Source of the DNA: Verrucomicrobiota bacterium
GTDB taxonomy: Bacteria; Verrucomicrobiota; Verrucomicrobiia; Opitutales; Opitutaceae
NCBI GenBank assembly: GCA_023432225.1
Contig: JAEYUW010000012.1
Coordinates: forward strand, 1-64,000
Direction: 5' to 3'
DNA: 64,000 bases
The notes under the pieces were generated by a model. The model saw nothing but the letters and a program-made list of their open reading frames with translations, was not told where the DNA came from and did not search any database. This document shows, piece after piece, positions 25,236-33,634 of the stretch; the first letter of the stretch is position 1; every line of letters begins with the position of its first letter. A program made the position numbers and the translations under genes.

Positions 25236-25350
25236 GCTGCGTGCGCCCGGCGAGGCCGGCAGAAAAGCCGATCCGGACGGCCGAAACTTTCGCGGAACTC
25301 CGGCAAAGAAGCCCTTGTTCCGGGCGGCCAAACCCGCTTTACTCCGGAAT

Positions 25351-25355
25351 GGAGG
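25351..25355 (+). promoter_or_regulatory. Strong ribosome binding site of the response-regulator gene
   Basis: GGAGG with 7 nt spacing to ATG 25363. It fixes the start, because the reading frame stays open well upstream. Clear Shine-Dalgarno sites are uncommon in this window. Confidence 0.8.
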
Positions 25356-25362
25356 TGGCCCC

Positions 25363-25773
25363 ATGTCTGGTTCCCAGCAGCAGATCACCGCGATGGTTGT
25401 CGACGACGAGCGCTACTTTCGTCGTTTCGTCGGAGAGTTGTTGCACTCCCAAGGCATCGCGAAAGCCGTGGAGGCGCGCGACGGCAACGAGGCGCTTCAG
25501 ATGTTCCCGGTGGTGAAGCCCAACCTGGTCATCCTCGATATCAACATGCCACGCAGTGACGGGTTCGAGGTGTTGCGCGGCATCCGCGCCCAGGCTCCGG
25601 CGGTGCCGGTGGTGATGCTGACCTCGATTGCGGACGAGGCGGTCGTCGAGAAATGCGTCGACGCGGGGGCGACCTACTTCATCCGCAAGGACGTGCCGGC
25701 GCAGGACCTCTCCCGGGAGTTGCGGGAGCTGCTGCACGAGTTCTCCGACGGCTCGGCGGCTCCGGAGTCATGA
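25363..25773 (+). CDS. Single-domain response regulator (CheY-like)
   Basis: A 136-residue receiver domain without an output domain. The acidic pair is in VVDDERYF, the phosphoacceptor Asp in LVILDINMPRSDGFE, the switch Thr/Ser in VVMLTSIADE and the conserved lysine in YFIRKDVPA. The start at 25363 is supported by GGAGG 7 nt upstream. Its stop overlaps the start of a 62-residue gene, which in turn overlaps a GspE/PilB-type ATPase. This suggests control of a pilus or secretion motor or of twitching-like motility, by inference. No sensor kinase is adjacent. Confidence 0.93.
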   Translation: MSGSQQQITAMVVDDERYFRRFVGELLHSQGIAKAVEARDGNEALQMFPVVKPNLVILDINMPRSDGFEVLRGIRAQAPAVPVVMLTSIADEAVVEKCVDAGATYFIRKDVPAQDLSRELRELLHEFSDGSAAPES

Positions 25774-25958
25774 GCGCCGCATCGCGAGACCGGCTGCGCT
25801 CGCTCGACGATTTTGTCGTGCGTTACGACCTGACCGCGATGTTGCGCGAGGCGCGCGCGGATTTCAGTCCGGAGCTGGGCTCGCAACGCCTGTTGAAACA
25901 AAGCGAGATCTCCGCCCGCTTCCGCAAGCGCCCGCGGCGGACGACTCCGGGAAAATGA
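25770..25958 (+). CDS. Small basic protein between response regulator and secretion ATPase
   Basis: An unrecognised 62-residue product beginning MSAASRDRLRSLDDFVVRYD and ending in a very basic tail. The ATG overlaps the response-regulator stop and its own TGA overlaps the ATPase ATG, both as ATGA, which argues that it is genuinely translated. It is predicted helical, with no signal or membrane segment. It may be an adaptor between regulator and ATPase, which is only an inference from position. Confidence 0.65.
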   Translation: MSAASRDRLRSLDDFVVRYDLTAMLREARADFSPELGSQRLLKQSEISARFRKRPRRTTPGK

Positions 25959-27676
25959 CGCCCTTTGCGCAGTTCATCGACCTACTCCGGCGGATCGCAC
26001 CGGAGCATCGCCGCCGGATCGACCAGCTGGCCGAGCAACACGAGGGGCAGCCGCTGGCGGTGATGCAGCAGGCGGTGGAGGGTGCGATCTGTTCGCAGAC
26101 GCGGGCCTGCCAGCTCTGGGCGGACTGTTTGGGCGTGGCCCACGTCAATCCGCTCAACGTCGAGCTGCCGGTTGGCGAAGGTGTGCAGCTGCCAGCCGAT
26201 GTCGCGCGCCGGGCGCGCGCGGTCGTGCTGACCGCGCTGCCGCATGCGGCAACGGTGGCGATGGCCGAGCCGAAGGACGAAAAGATCGTCGCCTCGCTGG
26301 CCAAGGTGTTGGGGCGCGAGATCAGTCCGGTCTTCGCGCATCCGGAGGAAATCGAAGCGATCCTGCACCTGCATTTCGGTGCACCGGAGGACCTCGCCGG
26401 CTCCCTACAGCGGGTGTGCGACGCTCTGCCGACGCTCGCGGGCGGGCGCGAGATCCGCGATGCGCGCGACGTTGCCGAGTTGGTGCACGGCGAGGCGTTT
26501 GCGGATCTTTTCAACAGCATCCTGCTGACCGCATTCCGGCGCCGGGCCTCGGATATCCACCTCGAGAGCGCGGTGGATCAGTGCCGCGTGCGCATGCGCA
26601 TCGACGGCGACATGGTGTCGATCCTGCAGTTGCCGCGCGTGGTCCACGACGCGCTGATCGTGCGGGTGAAGGTGCTTTGCCAGTTGGACGTGGCCCAAAA
26701 ACGTCTGCCGCAGGACGGTGCCTTCGAGATCAACTTTGGCGGCGGGCGGCCGGCGTTCCGCGCGTCGACTTTGCCCGGGCTCTATGGCGAGAAGGCGGTG
26801 TTGCGGCTGCTCGGATCGCCGGGCAACCAGTCGCTGCCGCGGCTCGGCGCCTTGGGGTTGAGCGACTCGACACGCCAGGCGCTACGACGGGCGATTCTCC
26901 GGCCCAACGGCATCCTTTTCGTGTGCGGCCCGACAGGCAGCGGCAAGACGACCACGCTCTACTCCTGCCTCAGTGAGATCAATCGTCCCGATCTCAATCT
27001 CGTGACCATCGAGGATCCGGTCGAATACCGGCTGCCCGGCGCGGCGCAGCACCAAGTCAATACTCAGATCGGACTGCGTTTCGCGGAAATCCTGCGCAGC
27101 GTGCTCCGACAAGACCCGGACGTGATTCTGGTCGGCGAGATCCGCGACCGTGAGACCGCCACCATCGCCACGGAGGCTGCCCTCACGGGGCACCTCGTGC
27201 TGAGTTCGTTGCACGCGAACGATTCCCTGCAGGCCATCACGCGCTTGATCGAGCTCGGCGTCGAGCCGCACCTCGTCGCACCGACCGTCGTGGGCGTGCT
27301 CTCGCAACGTCTCGTGCGACGGATTTGCCCGTCGTGCAAGGAACACTACACGGCAACGCCGGAGGAGCTCGCGCCGTATTTTTCCAATCCCGAAGCGATT
27401 CCGGTGACGTTATATAGTGGCCGCGGCTGTGCGCACTGCCACGGCACCGGCTTCCACGGTCGTGTGGGCGTGCACGAAATGCTCGAAGTCTCGGAAGGCA
27501 TGCGCGACCTGATCCTGGCGCGGGCGTCGCCGGTGCAGATGAAGACCGAAGCGGAACAAACCGGTTTTCGCGCGATGCGTTACGACGGCTTGAAAAAGGC
27601 GTTGCTCGGCTGGACGACGCTCGAAGAAGTCGAGCGCAACACGCTGCCCGAGCTATCGCACACCGCGAGACGTTAA
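25955..27676 (+). CDS. Type II secretion / type IV pilus assembly ATPase (GspE/PilB family)
   Basis: Hexameric cytoplasmic motor ATPase, 573 residues. An N-terminal MshEN-like region (to about residue 150) precedes the core: ASDIHLE, Walker A in CGPTGSGKTTTLY, Asp box LNLVTIEDPVEY, Walker B DPDVILVGEIRDRETA and the His box HLVLSSLHAND. A C-terminal zinc site has CPSC and CAHC pairs followed by GRVGVHEML. The start at 25955 overlaps the preceding stop. No inner-membrane platform or pilin genes follow, so this is an orphan motor. PilB or GspE cannot be decided from sequence alone. Confidence 0.92.
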   Translation: MTPFAQFIDLLRRIAPEHRRRIDQLAEQHEGQPLAVMQQAVEGAICSQTRACQLWADCLGVAHVNPLNVELPVGEGVQLPADVARRARAVVLTALPHAATVAMAEPKDEKIVASLAKVLGREISPVFAHPEEIEAILHLHFGAPEDLAGSLQRVCDALPTLAGGREIRDARDVAELVHGEAFADLFNSILLTAFRRRASDIHLESAVDQCRVRMRIDGDMVSILQLPRVVHDALIVRVKVLCQLDVAQKRLPQDGAFEINFGGGRPAFRASTLPGLYGEKAVLRLLGSPGNQSLPRLGALGLSDSTRQALRRAILRPNGILFVCGPTGSGKTTTLYSCLSEINRPDLNLVTIEDPVEYRLPGAAQHQVNTQIGLRFAEILRSVLRQDPDVILVGEIRDRETATIATEAALTGHLVLSSLHANDSLQAITRLIELGVEPHLVAPTVVGVLSQRLVRRICPSCKEHYTATPEELAPYFSNPEAIPVTLYSGRGCAHCHGTGFHGRVGVHEMLEVSEGMRDLILARASPVQMKTEAEQTGFRAMRYDGLKKALLGWTTLEEVERNTLPELSHTARR

Positions 27677-27750
27677 GGGCAAAGCCGGCGAGTGCGGTCG
27701 CGGCGGGACAGGTTCGTCGGCGCCGGTTCAGTCCGTGGGAAGCGAGTTCG

Positions 27751-27784
27751 GTCCGCCTTCGCCGAGGCTTCGGCGGACATTTTT
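27751..27784 (+). terminator. Possible terminator after the secretion ATPase; also a repeat-like hairpin
   Basis: Stem GTCCGCC/GGCGGAC with an internal GCC..GGC extension, followed by ATTTTT. A related sequence lies in inverted orientation at 27927-27945 (GCCGAAGCCTTGGCGAAG), so the core may also be a dispersed repeat. The rest of 27677-27947 shows no gene. Confidence 0.5.
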
Positions 27785-27947
27785 CAATCGCCTCGCGAGT
27801 CAGGCGTCCTGCGCAAAAGCTTCCACCAGGGCCCGAGGCTACGGCGAACAAGTCGGTCGGCCGCCTTCGCAGCCTCGTGCGGTCATCGTTTCAGCAGGAC
27901 TGAGTGACTGAGCCACGCCACCTGCTGGCCGAAGCCTTGGCGAAGAC

Positions 27948-28022
27948 TGGTGCGAGTGCCGGGAGTCGAACCCGGATCAATGGCTTCGGAGGCCACTACA
28001 CTATCCATTGTGCTACACTCGC
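27948..28022 (-). tRNA. tRNA-Arg (anticodon CCG)
   Basis: Complete cloverleaf on the minus strand. The acceptor stem is GCGAGTG/CACTCGC, the discriminator is A, and CCA is encoded in the DNA. The anticodon loop CTCCGAA gives anticodon CCG, reading CGG. The T arm contains GGTTCGACTCC. The CGG codon is well used in this GC-rich genome. Confidence 0.95.
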
Positions 28023-28063
28023 AAAAAACGGTGCGCGCAGCATCCGGGCGCGCGCCGGTGAGT

Positions 28064-28723
28064 TCAAGCCGTTTTGCGTGAGCGCTGCCACTCGCGGATG
28101 AATTCCACGACCATCGGCACGACCGAGAGGATGATGATGGCGAGGATCACGAGTTTGAAATTCTTCTGCACGAACGGCTGGTTGCCGAACAGGTAGCCCG
28201 CGTAGGTGAAGAAATAAATCCACGCGAAGCCGCCAATGACGTTGTAGGCGAGGAAACGCGCGTAGGTCATCTGGCCGACGCCGGCGACGAACGGCACGAA
28301 CGTGCGCACGATCGGCACGAAGCGGGCGAGGATGATCGCGCGACCGCCGTAGCGCTCGAAAAACTCGTGGGCGCGCTCGAGGTGTTTTTTGCGCAGCCAG
28401 ATCGAGTCCTCGCGCTTGAACACCGCCGGGCCGATCTTAGCGCCGATCCAGTAATTGACCGTGTCGCCGAGCACGGCGGCGATGAAGAGCAGGAGCGCCA
28501 TCGCGTGCACGTTGAGGCCGGTTTCGGGCTTGGCGCAGAACGCGCCGGCGGCGAACAACAGCGAGTCGCCGGGCAGGAACGGCATGATTACGAGACCGGT
28601 CTCCACAAAGATAATCGCGAAGATGATCGCGTAGGTCCACGTGCCGTAGGCGGCGATGATCTCCGCCAGGTGGCGGTCGATATGGATGATGAAATCGACG
28701 AGTTTCTTGGCCAGTTCGATCAT
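28064..28723 (-). CDS. DedA-family membrane protein
   Basis: 219-residue inner-membrane protein of the DedA/VTT family, linked to undecaprenyl-phosphate or phospholipid flipping and membrane homeostasis. It shows ETGLVIMPFLPGDSLLFAAG, then GDTVNYWIGAKIGP and the conserved RFVPIVRTFVPFVAGVGQM with FNVIGGFAW-like ending (YNVIGGFAWIYFFTYAGYLF). It has about five hydrophobic segments. It is the last gene before tRNA-Arg on the minus strand, separated from the small basic protein gene by a terminator. Confidence 0.92.
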   Translation of the reverse strand: MIELAKKLVDFIIHIDRHLAEIIAAYGTWTYAIIFAIIFVETGLVIMPFLPGDSLLFAAGAFCAKPETGLNVHAMALLLFIAAVLGDTVNYWIGAKIGPAVFKREDSIWLRKKHLERAHEFFERYGGRAIILARFVPIVRTFVPFVAGVGQMTYARFLAYNVIGGFAWIYFFTYAGYLFGNQPFVQKNFKLVILAIIILSVVPMVVEFIREWQRSRKTA

Positions 28724-28741
28724 GAGAGCGGATCGGGTAAG

Positions 28742-28773
28742 AAAAAGGGCAGGTCGCGAACGAGCCTGCCCTT
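28742..28773 (-). terminator. Rho-independent terminator of the small basic protein gene
   Basis: On the minus strand: stem AAGGGCAGG/CCTGCCCTT with an 11-nt loop, followed by TTTTTC, 22 bp after the stop at 28795. Confidence 0.85.
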
Positions 28774-28794
28774 AGGAATAAAGTGAGGTGTGGA

Positions 28795-28950
28795 TCAAAC
28801 GTCCGGCTTCGTCTTGCGGAGACCCTGCACGCGATCGCCTTCCTTCCACTGGCCGCGCTTCTTCAGGATGGCGACGCGCTCGAAGCGCTTGAGAACGTTG
28901 CGCTTCACGACGAGGCCGCCGGAAGACTTGAGGCTGTTGTGCTGGGACAT
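28795..28950 (-). CDS. PVC small basic protein
   Basis: A 51-residue, strongly basic protein beginning MSQHNSLKSSGGLVVKRNVL, with core KRFERVAILKKRGQWKEGDR and ending GLRKTKPDV. This matches my memory of the short protein annotated as small basic protein in Verrucomicrobia, Chlamydiae and Planctomycetes. Its function is unknown and a ribosome link is sometimes assumed. It is transcribed alone with a good terminator. It supports the phylum assignment of the window. Confidence 0.85.
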   Translation of the reverse strand: MSQHNSLKSSGGLVVKRNVLKRFERVAILKKRGQWKEGDRVQGLRKTKPDV

Positions 28951-28964
28951 GGTAAGTGGGTCGT

Positions 28965-29303
28965 TTAAGGTGATTTCGACTTTGGAAAGGGGTCATGGCT
29001 AGAGTTGGCCATAGCCCATGACAAGTATTTTTCGCTCACGCTTTCAGCACTCACTTCGATCCACTGCGGCGTGCGATAGGGGTGCCGTGCGTGCACCCAG
29101 GCGCTGAGGGCCGAGGTGTTGGCCGGCAGGCACTTAAACCACAGGCGAAACTCCTCCGCGCGCTCGAGTTTGCCCTCGTGATGGTAGAACGACGTGATTG
29201 GCCCGTCGATTTGGGTGCACGCCGCGAGCCGCGCTTCCACCGCGCCGCGCGCCAAGCGCTCGGCGTCTTCGCGTTTCTCGATGGTGGTCCAAGCGATGAT
29301 CAC
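28965..29303 (-). CDS. cutA: CutA1-type divalent-cation tolerance protein
   Basis: Small trimeric cytoplasmic protein of the CutA1 family, 112 residues from a GTG at 29303. Family features: IIAWTTIEKREDAERLARG, RLAACTQIDGPITSFYHHEG, EEFRLWFKCL and HPYRTPQWIEV, with YLSWA near the end. The frame stays open further upstream, but that stretch overlaps rpoZ on the other strand, so the GTG is preferred. Copper tolerance was the original assignment; the biochemical role is unsettled. It is divergent from rpoZ. Confidence 0.9.
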   Translation of the reverse strand: MIIAWTTIEKREDAERLARGAVEARLAACTQIDGPITSFYHHEGKLERAEEFRLWFKCLPANTSALSAWVHARHPYRTPQWIEVSAESVSEKYLSWAMANSSHDPFPKSKSP

Positions 29304-29460
29304 GGCGGCGAGTTTCGCTGGAACGGCCTCGACCGCAAAACGAAAACGCCTCGTTTGCGCGGTGCTCTGGCGGAACGCGTGGCGGGGCCGCGGCGTAAAG
29401 ATTTCCCCCTTGACGCTGGGAGGACGTGACGTAGGTCTCTCCCTTCCCAATTTCCAAACC
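29304..29460. promoter_or_regulatory. Divergent promoter region between cutA and rpoZ
   Basis: The 157 bp must hold promoters for both directions. I see no confident -35/-10 pair and no operator-like palindrome. Confidence 0.4.
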
Positions 29461-29661
29461 ATGAGAGACGAATACATCAAGGACGCCCAAAAGGTTATCC
29501 AGGACCCGAATATCCTGATCAACGTGGTGTCGCGCCGCGTGAAGCAGCTGCGCCGGGGTAGCCGTCCGCTCGTGGAGTCGCTCGAAAAGCTGAGCCCCGA
29601 AGACATCGCCCTGCGCGAAATCATCGAAGGCAAGATCAGCTACGAAGTGACGCACGCCTAA
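29461..29661 (+). CDS. rpoZ: RNA polymerase omega subunit
   Basis: A 66-residue omega subunit that helps assembly of the beta-prime subunit. It lacks the usual N-terminal motif but shows NVVSRRVKQLRRGSRPLVE, matching the RARQL block, and DIALREIIEGKIS, matching the IALREI-EG-I signature. It is shorter than most omegas, ending soon after that signature. A strong terminator follows immediately. smpB begins 190 bp downstream. Confidence 0.9.
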   Translation: MRDEYIKDAQKVIQDPNILINVVSRRVKQLRRGSRPLVESLEKLSPEDIALREIIEGKISYEVTHA

Positions 29662-29688
29662 GCCCCTCGAGGCTCCTCGTTCCGGTCG

Positions 29689-29721
29689 AAGCGCGGCATC
29701 TCGCCGCGCTTTTTTATTTTT
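29689..29721 (+). terminator. Rho-independent terminator of rpoZ
   Basis: Stem AGCGCGGC/GCCGCGCT with a 5-nt loop followed by TTTTTATTTTT, 28 bp after the stop. Confidence 0.9.
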
Positions 29722-29850
29722 CACCGCGCGGCAGCGACGTCCTCGAGACTTTCGCAGCCGTGTGCACCATTGTCTGTCATCCTTCCCGCCCGCGCGGCTT
29801 CGTGTCTCGCCAAGGCTGCGCTAAATCCTTTTCGTAACACCTCTCCCGTC

Positions 29851-30321
29851 ATGGCCGCCAAAGCCCACGACTCCACCCGTTTCACTGAGCTGCGCAATCC
29901 GAAGGCGCTGCGGGATTTTTTCATTCACGATAAATTCGAGGCGGGCGTGAAACTCGTCGGCACCGAGGTGAAGTCCATCCGCGCCGGCAAAGCCCAGATC
30001 ACGGATGCCTTTTGCCGCGTCGAGAAGGGCGAGGTCTGGCTCTACGGCGCTTACATCGAGGAGTATTCGCACGGCGGCCTCTCGCAACACGCCCCGCGCC
30101 GTCCGCGCAAACTGCTGCTCAAGGTGAACGAGATTCGCAAACTCCAGCAGGCCGTCGAAACCGGCGGACGCGCGATTGTGGCGCTGCGCATGTATTTCAA
30201 GGAAGCCCTCGTGAAGGTCGAGATCGCGACTGCGAGCGGCAAGAAGCAGTTCGACAAGCGCGAGGACATCAAGAAGCGCGAACAAAACCTCGAGGCGCGC
30301 CGCGCGTTGCGCCGACGCTGA
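29851..30321 (+). CDS. smpB: SsrA-binding protein SmpB
   Basis: tmRNA partner in trans-translation rescue of stalled ribosomes, 156 residues. It shows ELRNPKALRDFFIHDKFEAG, LVGTEVKSIRAGKAQITDAF, YIEEYSHGG and HAPRRPRKLLLKVNEI. The basic C-terminal tail ends KKREQNLEARRALRRR. The start at 29851 (MAAKAHDSTRF) is preferred over an ATG at 29770, which would add a non-homologous leader. The tmRNA gene (ssrA) is not visible in the window. thrB starts 6 bp downstream. Confidence 0.96.
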   Translation: MAAKAHDSTRFTELRNPKALRDFFIHDKFEAGVKLVGTEVKSIRAGKAQITDAFCRVEKGEVWLYGAYIEEYSHGGLSQHAPRRPRKLLLKVNEIRKLQQAVETGGRAIVALRMYFKEALVKVEIATASGKKQFDKREDIKKREQNLEARRALRRR

Positions 30322-30327
30322 TCTTTC

Positions 30328-31284
30328 ATGAAAAAGAGGCCGACCCCACGCCGACCGAAAACGACCACCCGCAGTCCCCTGCAGTCCGTCACCGTTCGCG
30401 TGCCGGGCAGCACGTCGAATCTCGGCGCTGGCTTCGACACGCTCGGCATGGCCGTGGCCCTCTACAATGACGTGACGCTGCGCCGCACGCGTGAGACGGG
30501 CGTGCACGCCGCGACGCCGGATGCGATTGCGGGCGTGGACATGGCGAGCGAGGCGGCCGCGTGGTTCTTCGCGCGCGCCGGGGTGGAGGAGTTTGGTTTT
30601 TCGTTCGTTGTTCGCGGCGACGTCCCGATGTCGCGCGGTCTCGGCTCGAGCGTGACGCTCCGCGCCGGCATCGTCGCCGGGCTCAACGAGCTGAGCGGCG
30701 CCGGGCTCGACAAGGACGACCTCGCCGAACTGGTCACGAAACTCGAAGGCCATCCCGACAACGCCACGCCCGCCGTCCTCGGTGGCTTCTGCGTCGGTCG
30801 CACGGATCCGAATCGCGGTGTGTTGACCGGGGTCGTGCGCCGTGCGATCGGCAAGGAACTCGTGTTCGTCGTTGTCTCGCCCTCGCAGGAACTCGAGACG
30901 AAGAAGGCCCGCGGCATCTTGCCGAAGGAGATCCCGTATTTCGACGCCGTGCGCAGCATCAACAGCGCGAGCTACGTCGTGGCGGCGTTCATTTCGGGCG
31001 AATACGACCGTCTCACCCACGCCGTCGCTGATTTCATGCACGAGCCGTATCGCTTGCCGCTGATTCCGGGAGCGCGCGATGCGATCCAGGCGGGCGTCGC
31101 CTCCGGCGCCTTGACCGGCTGGCTGAGCGGCAGCGGCTCAAGCGTGATGTGCGTGACGCGACCCGCGAAAGCCGCCCGCGTGGCGCGGGCGATGGTGGCG
31201 GCGTTTGCCGACGCGAAAGTGCCGAGTCGCGTCTTCCGCCTGCACGCGGACAATGAAGGTCTGCGCATCGTCGCGCGAGGGTAG
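30328..31284 (+). CDS. thrB: Homoserine kinase
   Basis: GHMP kinase that phosphorylates homoserine for threonine synthesis; 318 residues. It shows the N-terminal VRVPGSTSNLGAGFDTLGMA, the ATP loop PMSRGLGSSVTLRAGIVAGL, EGHPDNATPAVLGG and C-terminal GWLSGSGSSVMCVT. It follows smpB by 6 bp and lies near lysC and thrC. The stop TAG is immediately followed by the GTAG head of a REPIN (TAGGTAG). Homoserine dehydrogenase is not present in the window. Confidence 0.95.
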   Translation: MKKRPTPRRPKTTTRSPLQSVTVRVPGSTSNLGAGFDTLGMAVALYNDVTLRRTRETGVHAATPDAIAGVDMASEAAAWFFARAGVEEFGFSFVVRGDVPMSRGLGSSVTLRAGIVAGLNELSGAGLDKDDLAELVTKLEGHPDNATPAVLGGFCVGRTDPNRGVLTGVVRRAIGKELVFVVVSPSQELETKKARGILPKEIPYFDAVRSINSASYVVAAFISGEYDRLTHAVADFMHEPYRLPLIPGARDAIQAGVASGALTGWLSGSGSSVMCVTRPAKAARVARAMVAAFADAKVPSRVFRLHADNEGLRIVARG

Positions 31285-31342
31285 GTAGCGCAGGCATCTC
31301 GCCTGCATGGCTCGGAGAAAGCAGGCGAGACGCCTGCGCTAC
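31285..31342. repeat. REPIN, GCAGGCG stem type
   Basis: GTAG heads with stem GCAGGCG/CGCCTGC (one G-A variant in the left arm) and a TCT loop. It begins at the base after the thrB stop codon. It matches the copy at 22066. Confidence 0.88.
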
Positions 31343-31440
31343 TTTCGTTGCTGTCAGGCCAAATCCCACGCGCACCAGACCGTTAAAACGTTGACCGCCT
31401 CTCGCGCGCCCGGGCAAGCTCGGCCGACCGCTCTGGGCCG

Positions 31441-32106
31441 ATGAGCAACTTCTGGATCACTGTCACCGCGCTGGCCGGGTATTTACTCGGCGCGCTGCCG
31501 TTTGGCTACCTCGTGGCGAAAGCGCACGGCGTCGACATCTTCAAAGTCGGCAGCGGCAATCCCGGCGCGACGAACGTCAAACGCGTCCTCGGCGCCAAGG
31601 CCGGCAACACCGTGCTCGCGCTCGACATGCTCAAGGGCGCGGTCGCGACCGCGTGGCCGCTGCTGCCGTTCGTCGATGAGGAACGCAAAGTCGTGCTCCA
31701 ACTCATCGGCGTCGTTGCGGCCGTGATCGGACACGCGTTTTCCGTTTTCACGCGCTTCAAGGGCGGCAAGAGCGTTGCGACCGCCGCCGGCGGCTTGTTC
31801 GTGCTGATTCCGGTCGCCGGCCTCATCGCCGCCGCGACCTGGGTCGTGTCGTTTTACGCATTCCGCTACGTCTCGCTCGCTTCGATTCTCGCCGCGGCTG
31901 CAATCATCATCGCGAGTTGGGTGATGCATTACCACGTCGCTGTCGCCGTGATCACGACCGTGCTCGCGGCCTTCGTCATCATTCGCCATCACGAAAATAT
32001 CCGCCGCCTCCTGAACGGCACGGAAAGTCGCTTCGGGAAAAAATCCGCCGCCACGCCGGCGCCGACTCGCGCGGACCCGTCGAAAAAAGACGTCTCGCTC
32101 CTCTGA
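31441..32106 (+). CDS. plsY: Acyl-phosphate glycerol-3-phosphate acyltransferase PlsY
   Basis: Inner-membrane enzyme that acylates glycerol 3-phosphate from acyl-phosphate, the first step of phospholipid synthesis. It has 221 residues and about five membrane segments. Motifs: GALPFGYLVAK, GSGNPGATNVKRVLG with the following KAGNTVLALDMLKG, and HAFSVFTRFKGGKSVATAAGG. A hydrophilic Lys/Ala/Pro tail follows. It lies between thrB and lysC, with a REPIN upstream. Confidence 0.96.
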   Translation: MSNFWITVTALAGYLLGALPFGYLVAKAHGVDIFKVGSGNPGATNVKRVLGAKAGNTVLALDMLKGAVATAWPLLPFVDEERKVVLQLIGVVAAVIGHAFSVFTRFKGGKSVATAAGGLFVLIPVAGLIAAATWVVSFYAFRYVSLASILAAAAIIIASWVMHYHVAVAVITTVLAAFVIIRHHENIRRLLNGTESRFGKKSAATPAPTRADPSKKDVSLL

Positions 32107-32208
32107 CCACGCTTTTCGTGGTTCGGGAGTTGCGGCAGGTATGACGCATCGGCCCTGCTGGCCGCTTGCCAAGCCGCCGACCGCCGGGCCATCTAGCAAT
32201 TTCTCGCC

Positions 32209-33429
32209 ATGGCTCTCATCGTTCAAAAATACGGCGGCACCTCCGTGGGTGACGTCGAGCGCATCAAGAACGTCGCCTCCCGCATCAAGATCACGCGCGA
32301 CGCCGGCCATCAGGTCGTCGTCGTCGTGTCGGCTCGCGCGGGCGTGACGAACGAGTTGATCGCGCGCGCCAAAGCCGTGAATCCGCGCCCCGACACGCGC
32401 GAGATGGACATGCTGCTCGCCGTCGGCGAACAGGAGACGATCGCGCTGACCGCGATGGCGCTGCACGGTCTCGAAGTGCCGGCGGTTTCCTACACCGGTC
32501 CGCAGGCCGGCATCGTCACCGACCTCGTCCACACGAAGGCGAAGATCAAAAACATCATCCCGACCGCGCTGCGCAAGGACCTCGATGCGGGCAAAGTCAT
32601 CATCGTCGCCGGCTTTCAGGGCCTGAACGAAAAAGGCCAGATCACGACGCTCGGTCGTGGCGGTTCCGATCTCACCGCCATCGCGCTCGCCGCCGCGCTC
32701 CGCGCCGACAAGTGCGAGATCTACACCGACGTCGACGGCGTCTACACCGCCGATCCGCGCCACGTGCCGGAGGCGACGAAGCTCAACGAGATTTCCTACG
32801 ACGAGATGCTCGAACTCGCCTCGCAGGGCTCGAAGGTCATGCAGTCGCGCTCCGTCGAGTTCGCCAAGAAATACGGCGTCGTTTTCGAAGTCCGCTCCAG
32901 CTTTAACCACAACCCGGGAACCATCGTGAAAGAAGAAGTCGCTTACATGGAAAAGGTCGTCGTGCGCGGCGTCGCCGTCGACAAGGATCAGGCGAAGGTC
33001 GTCATCAGCAACCTGACCGACAAACCGGGCAACGCGGCCGCCGTCCTGCGCGCGCTCGCCGACTCCAGTATCAACGTCGACATGATCGTGCAGACCGCCG
33101 CGCAGAACGGCGCGTGCAATCTCACCTTCACGGTGCCGAAGGACGACGCGCACAGCGCCGTGAAGGTCCTCCCGACCGTCTTCAAGAAACTCGGCGGCGG
33201 CGAGGTCGCGGCTTACGACAACATCGCGAAACTCTCCGTCGTCGGTGTCGGTATGCGCACGCACGCCGGTGTCGCCGCGCAAATGCTCGAGGCGCTGGCC
33301 ACGGCCGGCATCAACGTCGAGCTCATTGCCACTTCGGAGATCAAGGTGACGCTGGCCGTCCCACGCGATCGCGCCGACGACGCGCAGCGAGCCGTCCACA
33401 CGGCGTTCGGCCTCGGGAAGAAGGAATAA
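32209..33429 (+). CDS. lysC: Aspartate kinase
   Basis: Phosphorylates aspartate, the committed step to lysine, threonine and methionine. It has 406 residues, beginning MALIVQKYGGTSVGDVERIK. It shows GRGGSDLTAIALAAAL, DVDGVYTADPRHVPEA and a C-terminal pair of ACT domains (AVDKDQAKVVISNLTDKPGN and SVVGVGMRTHAGVAAQMLEA) for feedback control by lysine or threonine. It is a single-function class without a fused homoserine dehydrogenase. thrC follows 205 bp downstream. Confidence 0.96.
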   Translation: MALIVQKYGGTSVGDVERIKNVASRIKITRDAGHQVVVVVSARAGVTNELIARAKAVNPRPDTREMDMLLAVGEQETIALTAMALHGLEVPAVSYTGPQAGIVTDLVHTKAKIKNIIPTALRKDLDAGKVIIVAGFQGLNEKGQITTLGRGGSDLTAIALAAALRADKCEIYTDVDGVYTADPRHVPEATKLNEISYDEMLELASQGSKVMQSRSVEFAKKYGVVFEVRSSFNHNPGTIVKEEVAYMEKVVVRGVAVDKDQAKVVISNLTDKPGNAAAVLRALADSSINVDMIVQTAAQNGACNLTFTVPKDDAHSAVKVLPTVFKKLGGGEVAAYDNIAKLSVVGVGMRTHAGVAAQMLEALATAGINVELIATSEIKVTLAVPRDRADDAQRAVHTAFGLGKKE

Positions 33430-33533
33430 GCGCGGCTCATCAAAGGCGCAAAATGCCCAAAACATTTTTTGCGCCGTCGGTGTGCGCGCCGCGCCGTAGC
33501 AGGCGCGGTGACGAGGCTGTGCATCGTTTCGAG

Positions 33534-33558
33534 GTAGGTGGCGCGCTTGCCGCGCCAC
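33534..33558 (+). repeat. Single-arm REP, CTTG loop type, with a further palindrome
   Basis: GTAG head, stem GTGGCGCG/CGCGCCAC and a CTTGC loop, in the lysC-thrC spacer. A second palindrome, GTTGCGCGC/GCGCGCAAC, lies at 33578-33597 without a GTAG head and may be a decayed partner arm. The rest of 33430-33634 holds no gene. Confidence 0.6.
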
Positions 33559-33634
33559 TGCTGCGATTAACGGACAAGTTGCGCGCAAGCGCGCAACCCG
33601 CAAGGCTGCTGGCCTGACACGAAGGACACATCCC

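Noticed and set aside
32107..32124. ACCACG/CGTGGT hairpin after plsY as a terminator
   Set aside because: Stem is only 6 bp and no T run follows.
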